Shown: piece by piece, positions 32,210-39,966 of the stretch
How the letters are laid out: each line of letters begins with the position of its first letter
Position numbering within the stretch: the stretch's first letter is position 1
DNA from: CAKUIA01 sp044433115
Lineage (GTDB): Bacteria > Verrucomicrobiota > Verrucomicrobiia > Opitutales > Intestinicryptomonadaceae
Direction of reading: 5' to 3'
Length of the DNA stretch: 64,000 bases
NCBI GenBank assembly: GCA_044433115.1
Contig: JAWXTY010000001.1
Span: 124,001 to 188,000 of the forward strand
The notes under the pieces: generated by a model
The model's input: only the letters and a program-made list of their open reading frames with translations
Told to the model about the DNA's origin: nothing
The model's database searches: none
Translations under genes and position numbers: made by a program

Positions 32210-34318
32210 CTATTTATTGAGTTTTTTGTAAGATTTTTCCAAATCGCTCAATATTATATCAAATTCAGCAACTTGTTCTTTTGTAGATTTTGCGTAACGC
32301 TTAACTTCATTTACAATCTTCAAAACCTGCAAAATCGCTTCAGACTGCATACTCGCCCCCCTAGATATTTCTTGGAACTTGTTTTGCTGAGTTGCAATTT
32401 GCTCTGTAATAGATGTAATCTTCTCTAAAATGTCGTCGATTTCCAATATGCCATTTTCCATCAAACTCAAGAACTCCCTCATCTCAGATATAGAAGAGTC
32501 GATACTCTCTCTCATCTGCTCTAAGAAATTCTTCATTGTTACAATAGATATAGCAGTTTCGCCATAAAAGCTATTCGTGTCTTCTACCAACAAAGAAAAT
32601 ACAGCAGTGTTGCCCTCCTCTTTGTTTTGTATCTCACTTTCCATATTTTCGCTCAACTTCTTGGTCTTATCTGCATAATTCTTAAGTTCTTCTAGCTGAG
32701 CATTTAAGTTGCCTATGATATTTCTAATATGCAAAAATCTTGAAGCGAAACCTCCCCCTATATCCTTGAGCAATTCGCTCTCTTTACGCAAAGCACGCAA
32801 GCTACCTGCCTTTTGCCTTGTGAATGTTAGAGTGTTTTTCGCATCTACTTTAAAGTCTTGGCTAAATTTTGTAAGCTTTTCAGACAAAGCGTACATAGAG
32901 TCAGCCAACACGCTACAATTTTCTGAAGTCTCCGATTGCTTATTAGCTAAGGAATTTATACCTAAAGCCTCCTTGTTCAAGCTATCTGAAATATTCGATA
33001 ACGAGGACTTATCCATATGAAGCAAAAAGGAGTCTACCCTAATTATAGCGTCTTTTAGATTATCTGCAAAGAGCTTAAAATCCACTATAACACTTCTAAA
33101 CTCCTCATCTGTATCCATTTTATTCTTGCCAAAATTCCTTTCAATATAGCTAAAGAATTTGTCTATAGGCTTTGCAGTCAAATAAGAAAATATAATTGAT
33201 AAGACTATGATTATCAAGAACAAAGCTACTATCCAATAATAACTCATTCTACTAAAAGATGGCACTCTTGTAGAGAAATCTTGAATTTCAGACTTCAAAA
33301 CAGTTGTACCTATAATCCAATTCCAAGGCTCAAAATATAGATAAGAAACCAAAGCCTCGTCGCTGCCTTCGCTAGTTGATACTATGTCTGTACGACTTTC
33401 GCCCGACCTCAAAAATCTTGCAGTCAAAGTTAAATTTGTAATATAATCTCGTTCACGCTTTTCTGCTGTATTTTCCGACAACAAATTTCCATCATACCTA
33501 GAGTCCTTACTCAATTTATATCTATAATCGCCATTATCCAAATCTTCCATAATCCAGTAATAGCCATTTTTTTTAATACCCTTTTCCTTTAAATACGCAT
33601 AAATTCTATTTATATTTTTCTCCTCTATACAACAAGCTAAAGCCCCAATAAATCTTGGAGAAGAAGAAGTGCTAACTAAGGGAATGTACCTAATATATAC
33701 GTAAGTATTTGCCAAGGCTATCAATTCGTCAACGCTATCTCCAAGCAAAAGAGAATTGATTACTCTACTTTCCTTGCCATCTTCAGAAACTCTAAATATA
33801 ACACTTTCGGGAGTGTATGTATCGCCTAAATGTGAAGTAGTAGAAATGATATTGAGCAAGTCGGCATCTGCGTTAATCCTCAAGTATATGGCAAAATCGC
33901 AATTAGCATTGCCCTTAATATTATTTAGCAAAGCATCAATTTCATCAGTGTTTTTCAACTCTAAATTGCCAAATTTCAAAACTGGGTTAGACTCAAAACT
34001 ATTCACAGAATAAGTATACTCGTAACCCTCTTCGTCAACCACAGAAGTATTGCCATAAGCACTCAAATTAGAATATAAATCATACAAATATCCATCTGCA
34101 TTATTCAATGTATTCATATACACTAAGTTACACATAGACACCATATTACGAGAAATCCTCTCGCTCATATTCTCTAAAGTCTCGTTTAAGTCATCTTGGA
34201 ATACCTTATTGTAGGCACTGTCATTATAGGACAAAAAAACCAGCAACAAAAACAAAATGGACAAAGCTATGCTAAGTACAAAGCAAAACAGAAATCTCCA
34301 TATATTAAAAGCTGGCAT
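32210..34318 (-). CDS. Cache-domain membrane sensor with a degenerate chemoreceptor-like C-terminus
   Basis: A 702-residue protein. TM1 is at about 8-30. A large extracytoplasmic region (about 31-355) resembles the Cache3-Cache2 fusion ('ESVIFRVSEDGKESRVINSLLLGDSVDELI', 'GYYWIMEDLDNGDYRYKL', 'EPWNWIIGTTVL'). TM2 is at about 364-388. The long cytoplasmic coiled coil (about 400-702) lacks the conserved MCP hairpin-tip sequence (E..R.GE.GRGFAVVA.EVR) and no clear HAMP is seen. It may be a sensor that does not couple to CheA/CheW. It lies 22 bases downstream of the last pseudopilin-operon gene, suggesting co-transcription, and 85 bases upstream of serA. Confidence 0.65.
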   Translation of the reverse strand: MPAFNIWRFLFCFVLSIALSILFLLLVFLSYNDSAYNKVFQDDLNETLENMSERISRNMVSMCNLVYMNTLNNADGYLYDLYSNLSAYGNTSVVDEEGYEYTYSVNSFESNPVLKFGNLELKNTDEIDALLNNIKGNANCDFAIYLRINADADLLNIISTTSHLGDTYTPESVIFRVSEDGKESRVINSLLLGDSVDELIALANTYVYIRYIPLVSTSSSPRFIGALACCIEEKNINRIYAYLKEKGIKKNGYYWIMEDLDNGDYRYKLSKDSRYDGNLLSENTAEKRERDYITNLTLTARFLRSGESRTDIVSTSEGSDEALVSYLYFEPWNWIIGTTVLKSEIQDFSTRVPSFSRMSYYWIVALFLIIIVLSIIFSYLTAKPIDKFFSYIERNFGKNKMDTDEEFRSVIVDFKLFADNLKDAIIRVDSFLLHMDKSSLSNISDSLNKEALGINSLANKQSETSENCSVLADSMYALSEKLTKFSQDFKVDAKNTLTFTRQKAGSLRALRKESELLKDIGGGFASRFLHIRNIIGNLNAQLEELKNYADKTKKLSENMESEIQNKEEGNTAVFSLLVEDTNSFYGETAISIVTMKNFLEQMRESIDSSISEMREFLSLMENGILEIDDILEKITSITEQIATQQNKFQEISRGASMQSEAILQVLKIVNEVKRYAKSTKEQVAEFDIILSDLEKSYKKLNK

Positions 34319-34340
34319 TTTGTTGATTTTTGAAAAATGC

Positions 34341-34787
34341 TCAATATCTATTTTGAAGCATATTTCTTAAAGTGTCTTGGAATTGCATAGCATCTTCTTG
34401 CGAAGGTGCGTAACCTTGAGGTGCTCCAGTTATACCTATTTGCCCATTTTCATCAACGAACCACTTCACTGAAACGCCATCGCTAAAAATAGCTGTTCCA
34501 CTTGCGATAGTTCCCAACTCTTGTATAGGGTTAAGTTCAACTTGAACGCCTTGTGTAGCTTGAGGCTCATCTTGTTTATTCAAATCTAAAGAGTCGTCGC
34601 CTTTATTTTCTACAATCTTTTCTTCTTTTTTGATTTCTAAGTCCAAATCGTCTAAAAGAAAACGAGTGTCCATAAAAGTCATCGACAAAGAAAAATTTTC
34701 ACTAATATATTTTTGTACATCAGATATACTAGCTCCACCTGCAAGAATTTCCTTAATTTGTGATATTTGCTCCTCGTTTAATTTCAT
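34341..34787 (-). CDS. Conserved hypothetical protein of the pseudopilin operon
   Basis: A 148-residue soluble protein. An N-terminal helical region ('NEEQISQIKEILAGGASISDVQKYI', about 3-27) looks helix-turn-helix like. An acidic linker follows (about 52-75), then a C-terminal domain 'GTIASGTAIFSDGVSVKWFVDENGQIGITG'. I recall similar C-terminal domains among Verrucomicrobia hypothetical proteins, but no named function. The start ATG overlaps the stop of the upstream pseudopilin by one base. Confidence 0.6.
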   Translation of the reverse strand: MKLNEEQISQIKEILAGGASISDVQKYISENFSLSMTFMDTRFLLDDLDLEIKKEEKIVENKGDDSLDLNKQDEPQATQGVQVELNPIQELGTIASGTAIFSDGVSVKWFVDENGQIGITGAPQGYAPSQEDAMQFQDTLRNMLQNRY

Positions 34788-35860
34788 TAAAGAGTATCTC
34801 CTCCTACAAAAGAAATTCTTTTTGCTACTGTTACACTATTTTCAAGAACGATTTCTCTAAATTTCTCTTGAGTTAAAGTGCCAAAGCCCATTAAATTACG
34901 CATTTCCTTCTCGCCCTTAGGTGTCAAGATTGTCAAAGACACTTCTGCGTAAGCCAATGTAGAATTTTCAACTTCAGTTGGGCTAACATTATATATAAAA
35001 GAAGAGTCTTGGCTAGACCTTGTATATAAGTTCTTCTCTAAATATAATCTATCAGAAAAAGTGAAAGGCACGCCAGCTGGTATAGTTGCATAAGCATATT
35101 TATCGTAAGGGTCGCCATCATTTTTAAGATACTTAACAGTAAAAGATACCCTAAAATCAACTACATTTGTAGTCAACAAATTTTCTGGAGATAAAGACCA
35201 AGTCTTTAAATTTTCCATAGAGCGATAGCCATCTTCCTTCAATACTTGAGATGAGCCTCTGTTCCAAAAATTGTACAATAAATTACTTACATCTACTGTA
35301 GTTGAACCTTGAATATCTTCGCCCAAAGCATACTCAAAAGTAGACTGTGCGTCTATTATTGCCCTGTAAAATCCATAAAAGGCATTAGTTTGAGCAGCGT
35401 CGCCTGTCTCAGTGCCAGTCGACTCTAAAAATGGGCTTTTCACTGCAACTTTATATCTCATTGCACACAAAGAACCTGCGATAGGAGTTCTCTTATAAGC
35501 ATCAGATGACATCTCTTGCTTGGTGTATCTTGGTCTATCTAAAGGAGCAGAATAAAATATAATTTCAGGAGGAGCTAGAGGTTTTTTGTCTCTAATATCG
35601 TCGCCAGTTAGCATACCAACGTCGTCAGTATAATCAACTTGTAGCCAAGCACCGCCATCTTGTTTAAGAACCAAGCACTCAAAGTCCTCTTGGATCATCT
35701 TAAGCATAACATTCGCCTGAGCCATCGCCTTGACAGTTCCACTAGTTCTATTCCAATTATTCAACACATTTGCAGCTATAGATAAAACTACTGTAAAAAT
35801 AATAGTCATCAGCCCTGCAGCGAGCATAAGTTCAACTAAAGTAAAAGCTTTTTTCTTCAT
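34787..35860 (-). CDS. Pseudopilin, PulJ/Verru_Chthon C-like
   Basis: A 357-residue protein. It has the type IV prepilin leader MKKKAFTLVELMLAAGLMT: the peptidase cuts before F6, E10 is at +5, and a hydrophobic helix follows. The large C-terminal domain is typical of minor pseudopilins such as PulJ/GspJ. It is the fifth of five adjacent prepilin genes on the minus strand and starts 5 bases after the previous one. The role is a subunit of a type II secretion-like or type IV pilus-like machine; no ATPase, secretin or platform protein is in this window. Confidence 0.8.
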   Translation of the reverse strand: MKKKAFTLVELMLAAGLMTIIFTVVLSIAANVLNNWNRTSGTVKAMAQANVMLKMIQEDFECLVLKQDGGAWLQVDYTDDVGMLTGDDIRDKKPLAPPEIIFYSAPLDRPRYTKQEMSSDAYKRTPIAGSLCAMRYKVAVKSPFLESTGTETGDAAQTNAFYGFYRAIIDAQSTFEYALGEDIQGSTTVDVSNLLYNFWNRGSSQVLKEDGYRSMENLKTWSLSPENLLTTNVVDFRVSFTVKYLKNDGDPYDKYAYATIPAGVPFTFSDRLYLEKNLYTRSSQDSSFIYNVSPTEVENSTLAYAEVSLTILTPKGEKEMRNLMGFGTLTQEKFREIVLENSVTVAKRISFVGGDTL

Positions 35861-35864
35861 AAAA

Positions 35865-36494
35865 TTACCTCATTTTCATTATAGTATCTTCCATGACACG
35901 CCTAGTATCATTTTCTTCTTCAGTTGCACTTCTACCTAATATATTAGATTTAGGATCAGCGAATATATCAACATACAAAGGCAAATACGCCTCTATATAA
36001 TTCTTATAATCCCCTGGCAAAGATGCACCTGCCATATAAGGTCTGTCGGAATTTGCGTCTATATATCTATCCTTAAGCATATAATAATTCAAGCTCAACT
36101 CTACTCTAAATACATTACCTACAACATTTAACAAATCGTTACCTCTTGGAGCTTGCTCAGAGTCTCTGCCAGCATCTTCAGAAGAACACAAAATTAAAGA
36201 AGTGTTTTTCAAGTCGTCTGGGTTTTCATATTCGTCCCAAAAATATATTAGATACTTTTCCTTAGCCTTGTTTACCTTGCCATAGACATCTTCAAATTCC
36301 ATTATCTTTAAAGTAGACTGAACGTGATCTATAACAGTCAAAGCCTTTGCTTGTTGTCTAACTTTTGCCACAGAACTAGTTATAGCTCCCAAAAGCGAAA
36401 GCAACGCTGTCAAAGATATAGTAATAACACCAACTGCAAGCATTACTTCAACTAAAGTAAAACCCTTGCTTTTTTTATTTTTTAAATTCTTCAT
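35865..36494 (-). CDS. Pseudopilin, PulI/Verru_Chthon B-like
   Basis: A 209-residue protein with leader MKNLKNKKSKGFTLVEVMLA and a hydrophobic helix to about residue 35. Small minor pseudopilin, comparable to GspI/PilV and to protein B of the Verru_Chthon cassette. It starts 11 bases downstream of the preceding prepilin gene's stop and precedes the PulJ-like gene by 5 bases. Confidence 0.78.
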   Translation of the reverse strand: MKNLKNKKSKGFTLVEVMLAVGVITISLTALLSLLGAITSSVAKVRQQAKALTVIDHVQSTLKIMEFEDVYGKVNKAKEKYLIYFWDEYENPDDLKNTSLILCSSEDAGRDSEQAPRGNDLLNVVGNVFRVELSLNYYMLKDRYIDANSDRPYMAGASLPGDYKNYIEAYLPLYVDIFADPKSNILGRSATEEENDTRRVMEDTIMKMR

Positions 36495-36504
36495 TATAAA
36501 TTAT

Positions 36505-37206
36505 TTATTTAAGAGAGTCTTTCATTTCCATATAACTAGAAAAACCTATGCAATTACCAAATTTTCTAACTACAAAACCAAGTTGCTCCTTAGGGTTTTC
36601 TATTCTAAATTTACCTTGCCCATCAATCTTTCCTGCAGCTACCAAAATCCAAGAGCCTGCGTTTTCCGAAAATCCTTCTGGTGCAAATTCATAAGAATAC
36701 CAATCGCCATTAGCCTCAGTCATAGTCTCTGGCTTTATGCTCAACCTCTTGATACTCACAGTATTAGACACGCCACTTGCCCCATTGTTAAATGTACTCA
36801 TAATAGCGTCTTGCCTTGAATAGCCACCAACAACTGTACAAAAAGCGTCGAAATCTTCCTTTGGAGGAACAAAGAACACACCATTAGGCAAGTTCGTTTC
36901 ACTTGTTGTTACCCAACCTTCAGAATTGCCATCTTCGTCAACTTCTTCATATAAAACTGCAATGTGGCGTAACTTACGTGCGTCGTCTTTGCCTTTATAT
37001 ATCAAAATTCTAGTTCTTGAATGGCGTGATGAGGATAAATTTTTAGCCTCGCTAAATGCAGATATTAATACTTGTTGAGCAGAGCCTGTCAACTGCGAAG
37101 ACCCTTGCATTTTCAACATAGAAACACCACCTAGCAACACAGCAATAATGCCCATTACTACGAGAATTTCTACAAGGGTAAATGCCTTTTTTACATTTTT
37201 CTTCAT
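36505..37206 (-). CDS. Pseudopilin, GspH/Verru_Chthon D-like
   Basis: A 233-residue protein with prepilin leader MKKNVKKAFTLVEILVVMGI followed by a hydrophobic helix; the GspH-like feature is 'SAQQVLISAFSEAKNLSSSRHSRTRILIY' in the first third. The C-terminal part ('LPNGVFFVPP', 'YSYEFAPEGFSE') fits the beta domain of GspH/FimT and of Verru_Chthon protein D. It is separated by 18 bases from the preceding prepilin gene. Confidence 0.78.
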   Translation of the reverse strand: MKKNVKKAFTLVEILVVMGIIAVLLGGVSMLKMQGSSQLTGSAQQVLISAFSEAKNLSSSRHSRTRILIYKGKDDARKLRHIAVLYEEVDEDGNSEGWVTTSETNLPNGVFFVPPKEDFDAFCTVVGGYSRQDAIMSTFNNGASGVSNTVSIKRLSIKPETMTEANGDWYSYEFAPEGFSENAGSWILVAAGKIDGQGKFRIENPKEQLGFVVRKFGNCIGFSSYMEMKDSLK

Positions 37207-37224
37207 TATAAATTTCCAGCTATT

Positions 37225-37860
37225 TTATTTCCAGCTATAAACGTTTTCTGCACCATAATCAGCGTCAGGTGCATCTTCGTCTTTTTTCAAAGTGAAGATA
37301 ATCACATCGGCAGTGATACCAGCAGATGGGTTTGCAACTAATTCTTCAACTTCTGAGCTAGTCAAGCCATCAGCTATAGTTGGGTAACCCTTCTTGATTT
37401 TGCCTATGCCTGTGTTATCTACACATACGTAAATATTAGGATTTCCAAAAGCGTCTATCAATTTCCATTGCTTAGCGTCGCCAAGTTGCTTTAGGTTATC
37501 GTCTGTAAAGCTCAAGTAGCGAGTAGGCTTTCTAGCACAGAATTTAATAATGTCAGCGTCAGACAAATTTTCGCCTTCTGGAGTTCTGCCTGTCAACATC
37601 TTAACTAGAGATACAGCATTGTCGCCATCGTTTAGATTAATTCTTTCGCTGCGAGTCAAGAACTCAGGGAAAGAGCCATTATCTACCTTATAAGAATTTA
37701 AGGCAGCAGTCATACTTGTCAAAAAAGTTTTAGTTTGCATAGCAGTAACCTTTGTCTTTGATTTAGACAAAGCTGGCATTAGCAAAGAAGCCAAGACACC
37801 TATGATTGCCACAACAATTAATAATTCTACTAGAGTAAATGCTTTTTTTATTTTTTTCAT
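37225..37860 (-). CDS. Type II secretion/pilin-like major pseudopilin (GspG-like)
   Basis: A 211-residue protein with leader MKKIKKAFTLVELLIVVAII and hydrophobic helix. 'MTAALNSYKVDNGSFPEFL' matches the GspG-type segment after the helix, and 'DAFGNPNIYVCVDN' the C-terminal 'DPWGNPY' region, here with F for W. The frame is open and the start is fixed by the leader. Second gene of the five-gene prepilin run. Confidence 0.8.
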   Translation of the reverse strand: MKKIKKAFTLVELLIVVAIIGVLASLLMPALSKSKTKVTAMQTKTFLTSMTAALNSYKVDNGSFPEFLTRSERINLNDGDNAVSLVKMLTGRTPEGENLSDADIIKFCARKPTRYLSFTDDNLKQLGDAKQWKLIDAFGNPNIYVCVDNTGIGKIKKGYPTIADGLTSSEVEELVANPSAGITADVIIFTLKKDEDAPDADYGAENVYSWK

Positions 37861-37912
37861 ATTTTTATTTTTATTTGAATTTTTATTAAATTTTAAAGGA
37901 GTGTTCTCAAAA

Positions 37913-38533
37913 TTAGTCTATACCATTGATAATGTCGTCGTCATTGCCCTCTTTTTTTCTATAAGAAGCAACATCGCCTATATAACCCTCTTCTATCATA
38001 TTAGAGCTAATTACAGACTTTCCATCAGCTCCCTTAGATAACAAAATGAAAGTTGGGCTTTCCCAGCTACCAAGTTTACCTGCAGAAGTTGAAGTATCAT
38101 AAATATATACATAAGGATTACCCCAAGGGTCTACAAAGAATGCGTCAGGAGCGTCAGGGTCTACGTCTTCATCGCCCTTAGCATTAGATATATCTATAGA
38201 AGCCTTAACGAAAGCTTCTCTCTTGCCTTCCTTAAAAGTAATTCTGCCATTGTTATCTATAGCCATATACATTCTGCCAGTTAAGCATTTGTACAACTTA
38301 GCTGAATTTTCCTTTTCATTACTAGGGGTAGCCAACTTAGGGTAAACGCCATAAGTTGCATTAAAAGACTCTAAGGCAGTTGCAAGGGCAGCCATATCAG
38401 TGATAGCCTTGCTTCTATTTTGCGAGTCAGAAGCAGCACCAATCATTTGAGTAGTCATACCAAGTAAGACTACTATTATAGCCACAACTATTAGGATTTC
38501 TATTAGGGTAAAAGCGGGTTTTAGGGGTTTCAT
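37913..38533 (-). CDS. Type II secretion/pilin-like major pseudopilin (GspG-like), first of the operon
   Basis: 206 residues from ATG 38533. The leader MKPLKPAFTLIEILIVVAII sets the start; in-frame codons extend to 38620 but would place 29 extra residues before the leader. The body has 'TALESFNATYGVYPKLATPS' and 'DPWGNPYVYIYDTSTSAG', the GspG signature including DPWGNPY. It ends 52 bases before the next prepilin gene. Upstream DNA is AT-rich with TTATAC-like boxes that may be the operon promoter. Confidence 0.82.
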   Translation of the reverse strand: MKPLKPAFTLIEILIVVAIIVVLLGMTTQMIGAASDSQNRSKAITDMAALATALESFNATYGVYPKLATPSNEKENSAKLYKCLTGRMYMAIDNNGRITFKEGKREAFVKASIDISNAKGDEDVDPDAPDAFFVDPWGNPYVYIYDTSTSAGKLGSWESPTFILLSKGADGKSVISSNMIEEGYIGDVASYRKKEGNDDDIINGID

Positions 38534-38644
38534 ATATAATAAGTTAAAGTATTGTATAAAGAATAATTCTGTATAATTTAGAGTAAGTTTGTTTATTTTT
38601 TTAATAAAAGTCAAACGCAAAAAGCATAAAGATAAAAAAATTAT

Positions 38645-38674
38645 TTGACTAAAGGCTAAAAAAAGTTCTATTAT
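38645..38674 (+). promoter_or_regulatory. Promoter of tatA with very short predicted leader
   Basis: TTGACT at 38645-38650, an 18-bp spacer and TATTAT at 38669-38674. The ATG is at 38685, so transcription from about 38681 leaves only about four untranslated bases and no Shine-Dalgarno. It faces away from the pseudopilin operon. Confidence 0.65.
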
Positions 38675-38684
38675 AGTCCTTATT

Positions 38685-38930
38685 ATGATGACTTATATTT
38701 TAGGATTTGGAATGCCAAGCGGTAGCGAGTGGTTAATCATTGGTTTAATAATTTTGCTTTTATTCGGAGCAAAACGTATACCAGAAATCGCAAAGGGCTT
38801 AGGCAAAGGTATTAAAGAATTTAAAAAAGCAACTTCTAGTGCAGAAGAAACTTTTAAAGAAGCTTTAAACGAAGAAGAAGAAAAGGCAAAAAAACCTGCC
38901 AAGGAAACGACAGAGACTAAAGAAGATTAA
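38685..38930 (+). CDS. tatA: Sec-independent protein translocase subunit TatA
   Basis: Pore-forming partner of TatC. The 81 residues show one N-terminal membrane helix ('SEWLIIGLIILLLFGAKRIPEIAKGLGKGIKEFKKA'; FG at the hinge and the amphipathic helix are typical) and a short charged tail rich in E and K. A single TatA/B-like gene is found here, 32 kb from tatC. A second ATG directly follows the first (ATGATG); either could be used. Confidence 0.95.
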   Translation: MMTYILGFGMPSGSEWLIIGLIILLLFGAKRIPEIAKGLGKGIKEFKKATSSAEETFKEALNEEEEKAKKPAKETTETKED

Positions 38931-39039
38931 GCTTTAGTACAGATTTTATGGATTTAATGAGATGGCTAAAGTTTTTCTTTAGCTATTTCTTTGTTTTAAG
39001 ATTGCTCTTTAAAAGATACTATACTCTAATACATCAATA

Positions 39040-39936
39040 ATGAAAAAATTACTTACACTCACCCTACTTAGCATTGCATCTACAGCAATGGCTCAAAGTT
39101 ATACTATAGCAAAATATGGTATAAACGAATTTGAAAACAAAGACTTTTTTACTTTCAATTCAGCAGCTATAGACCATTTATCTGACTTCGACGCCGAAGT
39201 TGCCTTTGGTATAGAAGGAGAAAGACGCACTCTAATAGAAACAGGCTACACTTCTTCTTATATAATTAAAGGCAAAGAGGCTATAGAAAACGCATATCTA
39301 TTGAGCTTTGAAGATAGAGGTCCTTTGTTCTCTGGCGAAAGCTACACTATAATTAGAGGCGTTTTGCCTTTGACTAGTGGCAAGGAAGCTAAGAGGCTAG
39401 ACCTTGTTGGAGGCTGGCTCTACAATATAAATTCTTATATGACTTTTGACATAGGTGGCACTATCTCTCTAACAGATAAGCGTACGCTTGCAGATGGTAT
39501 TTCAACTGGCTCAGACTATATAGGCGAAAGCGTTACTGGCGACTTTTGGGTAGCATTTATGGGCGATATGTATATGAAGCCTTTTATTAGTGCTTTGTAT
39601 AATTTTGATTATGAGCAATATCAATTTTCTATTGGCTTTGCCCCAGTTATAGATTTATCAGAAATAATGAATGGCTTATCTTTAGATATAACAGCTTACT
39701 ACGCCTACACGAGTTCAAATACCTACACTGGAGATAGCCCTATAGACTGGAAAAATTCTTATTACTACGTATATGGGCTTGCCCAACTATCTTGGGAGTA
39801 TGAGCATTTCAAGATAAGTGCTGGAATTGGCTATACTTGGAATAGCGATGGCAGTGGCTACAATGGAGTATTAGGAATGAATTTAGGAGACTCTTCTACC
39901 CTATTTGGTACATTTTCTATAGGATATATATTTTAA
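39040..39936 (+). CDS. Probable outer-membrane beta-barrel protein
   Basis: A 298-residue protein with a signal peptide (MKKLLTLTLLSIASTAMAQS, cleavage near 18). The rest alternates hydrophobic and polar residues in beta strands rich in Tyr, Phe and Gly ('YYYVYGLAQLSWEYEHFKISAGIGYTW'), and the last residue is Phe ('GTFSIGYIF'), as expected for outer-membrane barrels recognised by the BAM complex. No specific family is recognised. The gene lies between tatA and thrS with gaps of 109 and 30 bases. Confidence 0.65.
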   Translation: MKKLLTLTLLSIASTAMAQSYTIAKYGINEFENKDFFTFNSAAIDHLSDFDAEVAFGIEGERRTLIETGYTSSYIIKGKEAIENAYLLSFEDRGPLFSGESYTIIRGVLPLTSGKEAKRLDLVGGWLYNINSYMTFDIGGTISLTDKRTLADGISTGSDYIGESVTGDFWVAFMGDMYMKPFISALYNFDYEQYQFSIGFAPVIDLSEIMNGLSLDITAYYAYTSSNTYTGDSPIDWKNSYYYVYGLAQLSWEYEHFKISAGIGYTWNSDGSGYNGVLGMNLGDSSTLFGTFSIGYIF

Positions 39937-39966
39937 CATACAATAATAATTTAGATAAAAAACACG

